64,000 bases of DNA from Neobacillus massiliamazoniensis (GCF_001048695.1 NZ_CVRB01000003.1:958342-1022341), one strand, 5' to 3'. Counted from the first letter of the stretch, positions 44,106 through 53,363 are shown. The notes: generated by a model not told the origin, from the sequence alone. Numbers and translations: made by a program.

Positions 44106-45272
44106 ATGCTTAAAGATTTTGTATTAAATGCAACACTATTATTTTCCTCATTTACGATCATGGGGCAATTATTTAAAAATAGACCATTAAAAATTTCTTC
44201 CCCTTTATCAACAAAACTATACTGGAGTATTGGATATGGGATACTCGGGAATATTTTAAAGTTATTTAGTATTAAAATTAATGCAACAATCATTGCGGAT
44301 TTACGACATTTGGTCATTGTCATTGTTGCTGTCTTTGGTGGTATGATTCCCGCTTTATTTTCCGCTGTTATTATTGCCCTCGGAAGGATCCTGCTTTTTG
44401 GATTTAGCGAAAATTCGATAATTGCAGCCTTTGGAGTTCTCTTAACTGGTATAATATGCGGTTGTATTTCAAAATTAACCTTTCGCCCTGCCCTAAAAGC
44501 TTTCGTGATGAATCTTTGTGGATTAATGATTATATCTATCATAATTGCAACTAAAATAGATGATTTGGCTATTCTAAAAAAAGTATTGATTATACATTAT
44601 CTTATCTCTTTGATTGGAGGTTTTGTTGCATACCTTCTTGCTTTGTACGTTGCAAATTTAAACGAGGCTCAGAGAAAATTAAAGCACAGTGTAATTAAAT
44701 TGGAAGAAAGTGAGCAAAAATTACAGGCTGCTAATGATCTTCTGAATCGACTCTCTTACATGGATGGCCTAACTGGGATATCAAATAGAAGGTATTTTGA
44801 CGAGTTACTTCAAAAAGAGTGGTCATCAGCTAAGAATGTTCCTCTTACGCTGCTCATGTTTGATATAGATTTTTTTAAAAAATACAATGATACATATGGT
44901 CACCTCGCAGGTGATCAATGTTTAAAAATCATTTCCCAAGAGGTATTAAACAAACTGACCACCAACCTTACTTTATGTCGTTATGGTGGAGAGGAATTTG
45001 TTCTTATTTTACCAGCTACTGATTTGAGCGAAGCTATGAAAGTAGCCCGGTCCATCCAGGAGACAATCCAGTCGCTGAAGATTCCGCATGAAAGTTCCGA
45101 AGTTTCCAATATCGTTACCCTCAGTATTGGCATAGCGACTTGCTTACCGGATTCATCTTCAAAACCGGACGAATTAATTCAGTCCGCCGACTCTGCACTT
45201 TATTTTTCAAAAACAAGTGGAAGAAATACTATCTCTATTGAGCAAATGAATGGATGTCTTAAAAGTATTTAA
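44106..45272 (+). CDS. Membrane diguanylate cyclase, 5TMR-LYT plus GGDEF (DgcK-like)
   Basis: A 388-residue protein. Residues 1-185 form five to six helices of the LytS/YhcK receptor type with the conserved DLRHLVIVIVAVFGGMIPAL and LGRILLFG. A short coiled coil leads to a complete GGDEF domain: DGLTGISNRR (220-229), DIDFFKKYND and the active-site GGEEF (294-298). The RxxD inhibitory site expected just before GGEEF is absent. It should make cyclic di-GMP; B. subtilis DgcK (YhcK) has the same layout. Start ATG 44106, ten bases after GGAG; the frame is open further upstream (to 44010) but without a ribosome site. Confidence 0.88.
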   Translation: MLKDFVLNATLLFSSFTIMGQLFKNRPLKISSPLSTKLYWSIGYGILGNILKLFSIKINATIIADLRHLVIVIVAVFGGMIPALFSAVIIALGRILLFGFSENSIIAAFGVLLTGIICGCISKLTFRPALKAFVMNLCGLMIISIIIATKIDDLAILKKVLIIHYLISLIGGFVAYLLALYVANLNEAQRKLKHSVIKLEESEQKLQAANDLLNRLSYMDGLTGISNRRYFDELLQKEWSSAKNVPLTLLMFDIDFFKKYNDTYGHLAGDQCLKIISQEVLNKLTTNLTLCRYGGEEFVLILPATDLSEAMKVARSIQETIQSLKIPHESSEVSNIVTLSIGIATCLPDSSSKPDELIQSADSALYFSKTSGRNTISIEQMNGCLKSI

Positions 45273-45393
45273 GTCTTCCTTTTTTAATACTATATCCAAT
45301 TAATATATATAATTATTCGAATTTTGTTGTAACTTGTTGAAAATACATGTAAAATTTTTCTTATTAGCCCATTAAAGTTGGATGGTGATGTGA

Positions 45394-46674
45394 TTGGAAA
45401 TTACTAAACACCTATTCTTAAACCTAGCAATTTTAATCATATTACTTTTTTTTTGCTGGGTATTTTTTGATAAATGTAAAAAATTTTCATTTTCTAATTT
45501 TTCTAAAATTATTATTTTTTTCATCCTGATATGGATCTGCATTCAATTCTCATACAGCCCAGATTCCTATGAACGTCATGATTTAAGAATTATTCCACTC
45601 GTAATTGGTAGTTTATACGTTGGAATTGGTTCTATTCTTGTGGGGTCAATTATTATCTTACGGGGCTTTTTTGGCTTAGATTCAGGATTTTATTTAACTA
45701 TATTACTTTATGCTCCCCTTTCTATTATACTTAAGCGGTTACACCTATTTTTTTGGAAGCAAAATTCTCTTCAGCGTATTCTAATTTCCGTTTTATTGGG
45801 TATGATTCTAGGAATCCTTACTGTTTGTGGAAGGGTGTTTATCACTCCCCATACTAATTTGCTTGATGAATGGTTTGCCTACTTAGTTATACCCCCGCTC
45901 GGTATTGGAATTATTTCCTATACGATTGAATTTATTAATAGAAGCATGGAAATGAGACTTCAGTTGATTAAAGCAGAAAAATTAAAGGCAGTTGAACAAT
46001 TGGGAGCTGCTATTTCTCACGAGATTCGAAATCCGCTTACTGCAGCCAGTGGATTTGTTCAATTGCTTCAAGATGATTATTTGCCACGACACAAAAGAAA
46101 GGAATACCTTTCATTAGTTAAGGATGAATTAAATTCTGCGGAGAAAGTAATTCAAGATTATTTAACCTTTGCAAAGCCATCATTAGAAACGTTAGAAGAA
46201 CTCCAAGTAAAAAATGAGCTAAAGCAAATTATAAATATTCTTCTCCCGCTAGCCAATCAAAATTCAGTCCAAATATTAACCGACTATTCCGCGATAGGAT
46301 TTATTAAAGGGGACCGGCAGAAATTTCGTCAATGTTTTGTCAATGTCCTAAAAAATGCAATTGAATCGATGCCAAATGGCGGAACCCTTTCTATAAGTAC
46401 TGAATTAAACTACAATAAAGTGACCGTTATTGTACAGGATACTGGGATCGGGATGACAAATGAACAAATTGAACGCTTAGGAGAACCATTTTATTCAACT
46501 AAAGGCAAAAATGGAACAGGACTTGGAATGATGGTCGTATATAGCATTGCTCGTGCTATGGATGGAAAAATTCGTGTTGAAAGTGAGGTTGGGGTTGGGA
46601 CAACCTTCCATTTTGAATTCCCTGCCAGTTTGACATTTATGAAAACCAGCGAACCCATGAATTACCACTTGTGA
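45394..46674 (+). CDS. kinB: KinB-like sensor histidine kinase
   Basis: A 426-residue kinase starting at TTG behind GGTGATG. Residues 1-180 contain about six membrane helices of the LytS type; then H-box LGAAISHEIRNPLTAASGF (His209), N-box VLKNAIESMPNGG, G1 QDTGIGM and G2 KNGTGLGMMVVYSI, ending in the regular GTTFHFEFP. This is the KinB organisation, feeding phosphate to Spo0F in sporulation; no response regulator is adjacent, consistent with an orphan phosphorelay kinase. It is the intact paralogue of the kinase at 37415. The name kinB is by architecture, and either of the two could be the true orthologue. Confidence 0.82.
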   Translation: MEITKHLFLNLAILIILLFFCWVFFDKCKKFSFSNFSKIIIFFILIWICIQFSYSPDSYERHDLRIIPLVIGSLYVGIGSILVGSIIILRGFFGLDSGFYLTILLYAPLSIILKRLHLFFWKQNSLQRILISVLLGMILGILTVCGRVFITPHTNLLDEWFAYLVIPPLGIGIISYTIEFINRSMEMRLQLIKAEKLKAVEQLGAAISHEIRNPLTAASGFVQLLQDDYLPRHKRKEYLSLVKDELNSAEKVIQDYLTFAKPSLETLEELQVKNELKQIINILLPLANQNSVQILTDYSAIGFIKGDRQKFRQCFVNVLKNAIESMPNGGTLSISTELNYNKVTVIVQDTGIGMTNEQIERLGEPFYSTKGKNGTGLGMMVVYSIARAMDGKIRVESEVGVGTTFHFEFPASLTFMKTSEPMNYHL

Positions 46675-46685
46675 GTAAAAGATTA

Positions 46686-46718
46686 AAGCCGACAGAGCAT
46701 AGTTCTGTCGGCTTTTAC
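46686..46718 (+). terminator. Terminator after the KinB-like gene
   Basis: AAGCCGACAGA, loop, TCTGTCGGCTTTT: strong stem with short T run 12 bases after the stop. Confidence 0.9.
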
Positions 46719-47029
46719 TGTAATACAACTAGGTCTTATTCTATTTTTTGTTCTTGGCGCTGTCCCTTTAATTACTGGAATCAAAACAGTTTTTGCCAAA
46801 GTAGAATAATCACAGATGATTAAGTTTCTTTAATTCCTATTATGTTTATCTATTATACTTTTGAGTTTTTCAAATCTTCTTAAAATATGACCCTCTTAAT
46901 AAAAGATTTTTGTGATCTAGCGAAGTAGTGTATCCCAACCTTTATTTTTCGAGTTATGTTTGAAATAATCATTATTCACACATTTTATGGTAAAATAATC
47001 TAAATATAAAACTAAAGGATGGTATACTT
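46719..47029. other. Intergenic with a possible decayed gene fragment
   Basis: Frame 46720-46809 reads VIQLGLILFFVLGAVPLITG then IKTVFAKVE and a stop, a plausible transmembrane C-terminus with no start codon or ribosome site. It may be the tail of a lost membrane protein. The rest is AT-rich with the promoter of the next gene. Confidence 0.25.
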
Positions 47030-47323
47030 ATGACTAGTAGGAACCAAGTCTCATTAAATGAATTAATTAGACATTACCCTTTTCTTGGAACGGATAACTC
47101 AACAATTTGGATAACAAATGACAATACTCATTTAGAAATCAGTAAATTTGAACATATGAATCAAATTAAAGGTTGTCTTGGTAATCTTAAAAAAGTCAAA
47201 ATTGTTATGACTAATCGTTTTTTTGGCGATCAGCTAAAAGAAATTAGTGAGTACTTTGAGGATACAATTAATGATTTGGAAGATAACTTACAAAAACAAT
47301 TAGAATATCTAACTCGTAAATAG
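47030..47323 (+). CDS. Hypothetical protein, 97 residues
   Basis: I do not recognise this protein. It starts MTSRNQVSLNELIRHYPFLG, has a central basic-hydrophobic stretch (KKVKIVMTNRFF) and ends in an acidic, probably coiled-coil helix (KEISEYFEDTINDLEDNLQK). No signal or membrane segment. AAAGGATGG about ten bases before the ATG supports expression. It is alone between the KinB-like gene and yhbH, with a terminator at 47485-47522. Confidence 0.65.
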   Translation: MTSRNQVSLNELIRHYPFLGTDNSTIWITNDNTHLEISKFEHMNQIKGCLGNLKKVKIVMTNRFFGDQLKEISEYFEDTINDLEDNLQKQLEYLTRK

Positions 47324-47641
47324 ACCGCATTATTGACTTGGACGCGAAGGAAATAAACATATTGCAATTGCGTGTTGAAGGTGAAGCTGAAGTATGGAAA
47401 ATCTTTTAATTACATTTCCTAATTAGTTTCGATTTAAGAAAACAATCGAACCTCATTAAAACCTTAATACTTGAGAGTAAAGGAAAAAGGCCGAAAGAGT
47501 TTAGGCTCTGTCGGCCTTTACCATTTTTCAATTAAGCCTGATTCTCAACTAATCAAATCAATCTTCATCCCTTACATTGTAAGCAAAAGTTTTTACTTTA
47601 TTTTTGGAGTTTTCCAATTACCAAAAGAGCTGAATTTCATA
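47324..47641. other. Intergenic with terminator and possible coding relic
   Basis: After the hypothetical gene, an in-frame-looking stretch near 47341-47409 reads DAKEINILQLRVEGEAEVWK then IF and a stop but lacks a start, so it may be a relic. A hairpin at 47485-47522 ends transcription. Nothing else is seen before yhbH. Confidence 0.3.
47485..47522. terminator. Terminator between the hypothetical gene and yhbH
   Basis: AAAAAGGCCGAAAGAG, loop, CTCTGTCGGCCTTTA: usable from both directions; the five-T run on the minus strand makes it a candidate for yhbH. Confidence 0.75.
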
Positions 47642-48808
47642 TTACGCATACAATTTTGTTTCTTCTTTTTGGAAAAAGCTTTTCATGGCATGAAAAACAT
47701 CTGACTTTTGCTTTAGAATATAATAACGGAAATGTTCATCTTTAATATTTTTATAAGCAGACATTAAAGTCGAATGGCGATTGTATTGATTGACTTCTCC
47801 ATAACCAAACATGTTAGAAACCTTCATTAATTCTTCCACAAGCTTTACGCAGCGTGCGTTATCCGATGTAAGATTATCCCCATCAGAGAAATGGAATGGA
47901 TAAATGTTGAATTTCCGCGGATTGTACTTGTCTTCAATGATTTCTATTGCTTTGCGGTAGGCAGAAGAACAGATGGTTCCCCCGCTCTCTCCTTTTGAGA
48001 AAAAGTCCTCTTCTGAAACTACCTTTGCCTCCGTATGATGGGCGATGAACTCAATCTCAACCGTTTCATATTTTGTTCGTAAAAAGCGTGTCATCCAGAA
48101 AAAGAAGCTCCGTGCCATGTATTTTTCCCAGATTCCCATAGAGCCGCTTGTATCCATCATCGCAATGACAACTGCCTTTGAGTCCGGCTTGACAATTTCA
48201 TTCCATGTTTTAAATTTTAAGTCATCCTTGTAAATGGGATGAAATGAAGGCTTTCCGCTCATGGCATTCCGTTTAAAAGCAGCTAACATGGTTCGTTTCT
48301 TATCAATATTACCCATTAACCCTGTTTTTCGAATATCATTGAATTCGATATTTTCAACTAGATGTTCTTCCTGCTCTTTCCGTTTTAAGTTAGGAAGCTC
48401 CAATTGCTTGAATAATTGTTCCTCAAGCTCCATTAAGGAAACCTCAGCCTCAAAATAATCCTCTCCGGCCTGATCGCCGGCCCCTTGGCCTTTTCCTGGT
48501 CCCTTTTGACCACTTGTACCATCACGTGCTACTATATCACCAACTTGGCTGTCACCGTCACCTTGGCCCACGTGTTTATTTTTGTCATAATTATAACGAA
48601 TTTTATATTCGTCCAAAGATCGAATCGGAATTTTTACCACATCTCGACCATTTGACATAATAATGCTTTCTTCAGTTATAAGATCTGGAAGATTATTTCG
48701 AATCGCCTCCTGGACTTTTTCCTGGTGCCTCTGCTGGTCATCGTGGCCTTTACGGTGGAGGGACCAATCTTCTCTTGAAATCACATACTGATGGTTGTTA
48801 ACTGTCAA
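47642..48808 (-). CDS. yhbH: Sporulation protein YhbH (DUF444)
   Basis: A 388-residue DUF444 protein, close to the 392 residues of B. subtilis YhbH. The C-terminal half has a von Willebrand A-like fold with the metal-site motif MDTSGSMG and a later HFSDGDN; the N-terminal half is basic and low complexity, including a [23 protein letters not shown] stretch. It is encoded next to prkA in many bacteria, and the PrkA-YhbH-SpoVR set acts together in sporulation or stress. The start at TTG 48808 is six bases after AAGGAGGGG; the frame upstream lacks a site. Confidence 0.94.
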   Translation of the reverse strand: MTVNNHQYVISREDWSLHRKGHDDQQRHQEKVQEAIRNNLPDLITEESIIMSNGRDVVKIPIRSLDEYKIRYNYDKNKHVGQGDGDSQVGDIVARDGTSGQKGPGKGQGAGDQAGEDYFEAEVSLMELEEQLFKQLELPNLKRKEQEEHLVENIEFNDIRKTGLMGNIDKKRTMLAAFKRNAMSGKPSFHPIYKDDLKFKTWNEIVKPDSKAVVIAMMDTSGSMGIWEKYMARSFFFWMTRFLRTKYETVEIEFIAHHTEAKVVSEEDFFSKGESGGTICSSAYRKAIEIIEDKYNPRKFNIYPFHFSDGDNLTSDNARCVKLVEELMKVSNMFGYGEVNQYNRHSTLMSAYKNIKDEHFRYYILKQKSDVFHAMKSFFQKEETKLYA

Positions 48809-48994
48809 TGTAAACCCCTCCTTATGAAATTTTAAAAATAAAATGCACACTTTCTATCAAATGCCATAGTATATCCCGAGTGTAAAAAAACAAATGATTT
48901 GGTGATTACTCTATCCTATGCAGAAACGATAAATAATTTACAAATAATTTAGACAATTGGTTATTCGCCTAGAAACAATGGACAAGCAATAACA
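48809..48994. other. Intergenic upstream of yhbH
   Basis: AT-rich, with the yhbH promoter presumably within it. No consensus hexamers are clear to me. It continues into R2 repeat copy R2d. Confidence 0.4.
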
Positions 48995-49341
48995 AAAAGC
49001 GGCAGCACCTTGCTCAGCCCCGATATAGGGAGACTTGGCACTGATAAGTGCCTTAGTCTCCCTTAATGCGCACAGAAGGCGTTAGCCTTCTGTAGCCAAG
49101 CATAAGACGAGCCGGTAGGATGCCAACACCACTGCATAAGCATCTTTGTAGGCATGCGACGAGGTGAACATTAACTTCTCCGATTTTGCTTTGCCGCAGG
49201 AGCAAGAATCAAGATATAAAATTAATATTATTTGGCTTATTACCTCGCGGGGCTAGGCGATCCGCGAGGTATCGCTTCCGGAGCATACTCTTATGGAGCT
49301 GGATTCAAAACGGAACGCGCCTTCGAAGTCGAATTTATATA
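48995..49341 (+). repeat. R2 dispersed repeat, long copy (R2d)
   Basis: About 347 bp, nearly identical to R2c (27802-28162) in its first 230 bases: GATATAGGGAGACTT, GCACTGATAAGTGCC, TTAGTCTCCCTTAATGCGCA, AAGGCGTTAGCCTT, GGCATGCGACGAGGTGAACA, TTTGCTTTGCCGCAGGAGCA. It then diverges and ends CGAAGTCGAATTTATATAAA, with GGAACGCGCCTTC inserted. It separates prkA from yhbH, which are adjacent in many relatives. Confidence 0.85.
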
Positions 49342-49390
49342 AAAGTAGAAAAAAACAGACTGACAGATACTTGCTGCCAGTCCTGATATA

Positions 49391-51286
49391 TTATCGATTT
49401 AATAAACTTCCCACATAACGAAGTAATTCATTTGCAGATGTCGAATTATAGCCATGTTCATCTATCAACCGCGCGACAACCTCGTTAATTTTCTTTAACT
49501 GCTGCTCATCAGGCGTTTTCGATGAAGTCGTAATCTTGACAACATCCTTCAGATCGGCAAACAGTTTTTTCTGAATCGCCTCACGGAGTCGATCGTGAGA
49601 GTTATAATCGAATCGCTTGCCTTTTCTTGCAAAGGCAGAAATTCTGATCAAGATTTCCTCTCTAAAGGCTTTTTTCGCATTTTCTGAGATGCCGATTTGT
49701 TCCTCAATTGAACGCATTAATTTTTCATCAGGATTAATTTCTTCGCCAGTTAATGGGTCACGTAACTTTGATTTATTGCAATACGCTTCGACATTATCAA
49801 GATAATTGTTCATTAATGTTTTCGCAGATTCTTCATATGAGTACACAAATGCTTTTTGAACTTCATTTTTCGCAATATTATCATACTCTTTTCGTGCTGA
49901 AGAAATATAATTCATATAGCGCTCACGCAGATCATTGGTTATCGATGGATGCTGATCAAGTCCGTCTTTTAATGATCTCAAGACATCTAACGCATTAATA
50001 GATGGGACTTCTTTCCGAATAATGGTTGATGAAATTCGATTGATTACATAACGGGGATCAATGCCACTCATTCCTTCATCCGGATACTCCTTCTTAAGCT
50101 CATCAACATCTGCGGAATTAAATCCTTCCACATTCTCTCCATCATAAAGGCGCATCTTTTTGACTAAGTCAATATCACCCTTTTTTGGCTCCTTAAGACG
50201 GGTAAGAATAGTAAACATGGCAGCAACTCTTAGTGTGTGTGGAGCAATGTGAACATCAGACACATCACTTTCATTAATCATCTTTTCATAAATTCTTTCT
50301 TCCTGCGACACCTTTAAATTATAGGGAATTGGCATCACAATAATCCGTGAATGTAGAGCTTCATTTTTCTTATTGGAAATGAAGGAGCGATATTCGGTTT
50401 CATTTGTGTGGGCAACGATTAGCTCATCTGCGCTTATAAGCGCAAATCTGCCCGCTTTGAAATTTCCCTCCTGGGTTAACGAAAGCAAATGCCAAAGGAA
50501 CTTTTCATCACATTTCAGCATTTCCTGGAACTCCATCATTCCCCGATTTGCTTTGTTAAGCTCGCCATCAAATCGATAAGCACGAGGATCCGATTCCGAG
50601 CCAAATTCTGCAATAGTGGAAAAATCAATACTTCCGGTTAAATCAGCAATATCCTGTGACTTCGGATCGGACGGACTAAATGTTCCAATACCGGTTCGCT
50701 TATCCTCAGAGAAAAAAATCCTTTCCACTAATACATCTTCAATCCTGCCGGCATATTCTTGCTCAAGACGCATCATATTCAGCGGGGAAAGATTGCCTTC
50801 AATGCGAATTCCATAATCTTCTTGGAAATCTGTTCGCAAATGATGCGGGATTAAGTGGAGCGGATCCTCGTGCATAGGACATCCTTTAATTGCAAAAATA
50901 GAACCCCTATCTGAATGCGAATAACTCTCTAAACCCCTTTTTAACATTGTAACAAGTGTGGACTTTCCACCGCTGACAGGTCCCATTAATAATAATATTC
51001 GCTTTCTAACGTCCAACCTTTTGGCTGCTGGGTGGAAGTATTCTTCCACAAGCCGCTCTAAAGCTTCTTCAAGGCCAAACAACTGATTGCAAAAGAATTT
51101 ATACCTCTTCGTCCCATTCTCTTCTTCGATCCCTGCATCTTTGATCATATTATAAACTCGTGAATGCGCAGACTGTGCTACCCATGGCTTTTCTTTCAAC
51201 AACTGTAAATAATCAGCGAATGATCCTTCCCAACGGAGTTTTTCTTCTTCTTCACGATACATCTCGATCTTTTTTAAAATATCCAT
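49391..51286 (-). CDS. prkA: PrkA serine protein kinase / AAA-type ATPase
   Basis: A 631-residue protein matching PrkA throughout. The Walker A loop LMGPVSGGKSTLV (100-112) lies in the N-terminal AAA domain; the C-terminal third holds the proposed kinase-like region. In B. subtilis PrkA is made in the mother cell under SigE and promotes sporulation; protease as well as kinase activity has been proposed. GGGGGAGGG precedes the ATG. It is leftward, with yhbH 580 bases downstream beyond an R2 repeat, so whether the two are still one transcript is unclear. Confidence 0.96.
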   Translation of the reverse strand: MDILKKIEMYREEEEKLRWEGSFADYLQLLKEKPWVAQSAHSRVYNMIKDAGIEEENGTKRYKFFCNQLFGLEEALERLVEEYFHPAAKRLDVRKRILLLMGPVSGGKSTLVTMLKRGLESYSHSDRGSIFAIKGCPMHEDPLHLIPHHLRTDFQEDYGIRIEGNLSPLNMMRLEQEYAGRIEDVLVERIFFSEDKRTGIGTFSPSDPKSQDIADLTGSIDFSTIAEFGSESDPRAYRFDGELNKANRGMMEFQEMLKCDEKFLWHLLSLTQEGNFKAGRFALISADELIVAHTNETEYRSFISNKKNEALHSRIIVMPIPYNLKVSQEERIYEKMINESDVSDVHIAPHTLRVAAMFTILTRLKEPKKGDIDLVKKMRLYDGENVEGFNSADVDELKKEYPDEGMSGIDPRYVINRISSTIIRKEVPSINALDVLRSLKDGLDQHPSITNDLRERYMNYISSARKEYDNIAKNEVQKAFVYSYEESAKTLMNNYLDNVEAYCNKSKLRDPLTGEEINPDEKLMRSIEEQIGISENAKKAFREEILIRISAFARKGKRFDYNSHDRLREAIQKKLFADLKDVVKITTSSKTPDEQQLKKINEVVARLIDEHGYNSTSANELLRYVGSLLNR

Positions 51287-51485
51287 AAGGCCCTCCCCCT
51301 GTAGCTTAATCAGAGACGATTAATATACTCTATGCACTTGGTCATTTGAACATGCGTGACCAAGAAGTATTACCATTTTTCTTTTTATTTGAAAATATTG
51401 CGCTTTTCATATTTTAAAGTATGCTATAATTAGGATATATGTAAGTATTTATGAAAAATTGGATAATTAGGGGGATATACATACG

Positions 51486-51575
51486 ATGTCACTTTTCCTT
51501 ATCTTAATGGTTATGATTGCATTTTTAGCAGCGATCTTCACAGCAGGTTATAACGATAAACCAGGTAAAAATTAA
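51486..51575 (+). CDS. Putative 29-residue transmembrane microprotein
   Basis: MSLFLILMVMIAFLAAIFTA then GYNDKPGKN: a single hydrophobic helix with a short polar, positively charged tail. AGGGGG lies about 13 bases before the ATG, and a promoter-like AT-rich tract precedes it. Such single-span peptides divergent from prkA in Bacillaceae could be sporulation-associated, but I know of no named family. The R2e repeat follows 12 bases after the stop. Reported because length, charge and ribosome site look real. Confidence 0.5.
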   Translation: MSLFLILMVMIAFLAAIFTAGYNDKPGKN

Positions 51576-51586
51576 TTCATTTTAGA

Positions 51587-51702
51587 AAAGCGGAAGACAC
51601 CAGACTTTCGGCTTGTGACCTAGAATCAATTGCGCCTCCACCTAAGAATTCACGTTTTTCAGCGCGTGAAGTATCGAAGGATAATTATATGGGACGGACA
51701 AT
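51587..51702 (+). repeat. R2 dispersed repeat, short divergent copy (R2e)
   Basis: AAAAGCGGAAGACACCAGAC at the left; CACCTAAGAATTCACGTTTTTC, GCGTGAAGTATCGAAGGATA and GGGACGGACAA match right-half blocks of R2c. Internal deletion relative to the long copies. Confidence 0.65.
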
Positions 51703-51712
51703 AAAAAGCTGC

Positions 51713-51734
51713 CAAATACGGCAGCTTTTTTTCT
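51713..51734 (-). terminator. Terminator of trmL (bidirectional)
   Basis: AAAAAGCTGCC, AAATAC, GGCAGCTTTTTTT. T runs on both strands; ends trmL leftward and the microprotein unit rightward. Confidence 0.88.
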
Positions 51735-51762
51735 TAAACTTGATTTATTTTTTTTAATAAAC

Positions 51763-52251
51763 TTAATAAGTTGGGCCTTTTTCAATTAAATTTGGAAAGT
51801 TTTGCTGACGTAATGCTTCGTAAATAAGAATGGCAGCTGTGTTGGATAAATTTAAAGAACGGACATTTTGATTCATAGGAATTCTTAAGCTAACATCCTT
51901 ATTTTTTTCAATGACATCTTTAGGAAGACCTGTTGTTTCACGCCCAAAAATAAAATAATGATCTTTTGTAATGTCACTATAATCAAAAGTACTATGGGGC
52001 TTTTCACCAAATTTTGTTAAATAATAAAATTCTCCATCATTCTTTTCATAAAATTCATCTAAGGAATCATAATAGAAGATATTGACGTATTCCCAATAAT
52101 CCAAACCAGCTCTTTTTAACATTTTATCATCGGTTGAAAAACCTAAAGGCCTGATTAGATGTAATGCAGTATCGGTTGCGGCGCAAGTTCTTGCAATGTT
52201 ACCTGTATTGGAAGGGATTTCTGGTTGATATAAGACTACATGAATAGACAC
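51763..52251 (-). CDS. trmL: tRNA (cytidine/uridine-34-2'-O)-methyltransferase
   Basis: A 162-residue SPOUT methyltransferase very close to B. subtilis TrmL/CspR: HVVLYQPEIPSNTGNIARTC at the N-terminus, LIRPLGFSTDDKMLKRAGLD, the IFGRETTGLP knot segment and MNQNVRSLNLSNTAAILIYE at the SAM-binding knot. It 2'-O-methylates the wobble base of tRNA-Leu isoacceptors. The start at GTG 52251 gives the family's usual N-terminus and has GAGGTG six bases upstream; an in-frame GTG three codons earlier overlaps that site. It probably forms an operon with the upstream yhbB. Confidence 0.94.
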   Translation of the reverse strand: MSIHVVLYQPEIPSNTGNIARTCAATDTALHLIRPLGFSTDDKMLKRAGLDYWEYVNIFYYDSLDEFYEKNDGEFYYLTKFGEKPHSTFDYSDITKDHYFIFGRETTGLPKDVIEKNKDVSLRIPMNQNVRSLNLSNTAAILIYEALRQQNFPNLIEKGPTY

Positions 52252-52308
52252 AATTTTCACCTCACCTGCAATTATACCACTTGAATCCTGCCTTTCAAGA
52301 ATTGGTTC

Positions 52309-53184
52309 TTATTCATCGACAATAGTATAAAATTTATATTTGATATTAGGTGTATATGCAGATGAATCCTCATAAGCCCAATATCGTTGGCGACTGTTGT
52401 ACGTATGGGCGTTGACTAATGGAAAACCGTTAGCATCTTTTCCGGTAACAATCGTATTATGATTGAAACGACCGTCCCCTTCAAAATCATAACAAATTAC
52501 ATCCCCTAAATGTAATTGGTCGGGACTGCTGACCTCTCTAGCCCTTAAACCAAGCTTAGAATTAGGTAAATAAGTGCGGAGTGAATTTGCAATAGCCCAG
52601 CTATAGCTCCAGTTATTACTTTGAAGCCACCAGCCAGTTCCGCGTTTTGGATATCCCCTCATCGGTGCCCCACCGATATGAAGACATTGAGAAATAAAAT
52701 TAGTACAATCATTTTCAAACCTTTTATAAGCGGGATTATAGCTGTTCCACCAGCGCTCGGCATATTGTACTGCTTTTAAACGATTATATTGATAGCTTAT
52801 ACGCTCTGGTTTTTCTTCTACTGATGAAATTGGTTTTTCAGTTTGAACATCCTGAATGGCCATTGGATTAACTTCCTCATCCATAACCAACATTCCTTTA
52901 TTAAACTTTGCTATCCTTTCTTCTACCTCCTCTTCCATATAAAATAGACCCTTTTGTTTTATCAAATATTGAAAATGCACTTGATACTTCATTGTTTGAA
53001 ATTCATTTTCAACCGATTCTTCTACTATGTTCCCCGCTGCTTTTACCTTAATAATTTCTGCTGACCTTTTTGCCATTGACTCTAGTTTCATTTCCGCTTT
53101 CGGATAATATTCTTTTTGTTTTCTGGCAGTAGTGACAAATTGCTGAACTCTTTCTTCAAAAAGTTTCTGTAGACAATTCCGCAA
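52309..53184 (-). CDS. yhbB: YhbB-like protein with C-terminal amidase domain
   Basis: A 291-residue protein. The N-terminal half is helical and charged; residues from about 135 form a putative amidase (Amidase_6, NlpC/P60-like) domain with the cysteine in FENDCTNFISQCLHIGG and a histidine in GRFNHNTIVTG. No signal peptide is seen, which suits a sporulation-cell or spore-associated enzyme. Gene order queG-yhbB-trmL matches B. subtilis yhbA-yhbB-cspR. Start TTG 53184, eight bases after GGGGTG. Confidence 0.85.
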   Translation of the reverse strand: MRNCLQKLFEERVQQFVTTARKQKEYYPKAEMKLESMAKRSAEIIKVKAAGNIVEESVENEFQTMKYQVHFQYLIKQKGLFYMEEEVEERIAKFNKGMLVMDEEVNPMAIQDVQTEKPISSVEEKPERISYQYNRLKAVQYAERWWNSYNPAYKRFENDCTNFISQCLHIGGAPMRGYPKRGTGWWLQSNNWSYSWAIANSLRTYLPNSKLGLRAREVSSPDQLHLGDVICYDFEGDGRFNHNTIVTGKDANGFPLVNAHTYNSRQRYWAYEDSSAYTPNIKYKFYTIVDE

Positions 53185-53239
53185 CCTTACCACACCCCTT
53201 TCATTTCATACATATGAAACAAAAAGGGATTTAAAACAG

Positions 53240-53363
53240 AAAAGCGAAAGGTGCCTATTTATCGGCGACAAGCACAAGACGAGCCGGCCGAAAGGTTGCT
53301 TTTTAACCTTTTGGACGGGTTGGCTTATGACCTCGAGCCAATGGCACCTTGAACTGGACAACA
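53240..53363 (+). repeat. R2 dispersed repeat, short copy (R2f)
   Basis: AAAAGCGAAAGGTGCC at one end and GGCACCTTGAACTGGACAAC at the other; AAGGTTGCTTTTTAACCTTT forms the inner hairpin and ACAAGACGAGCC pairs with GGTTGGCTTATGACCTCGAG. Very similar in organisation to R2b (23013-23150). Confidence 0.8.
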
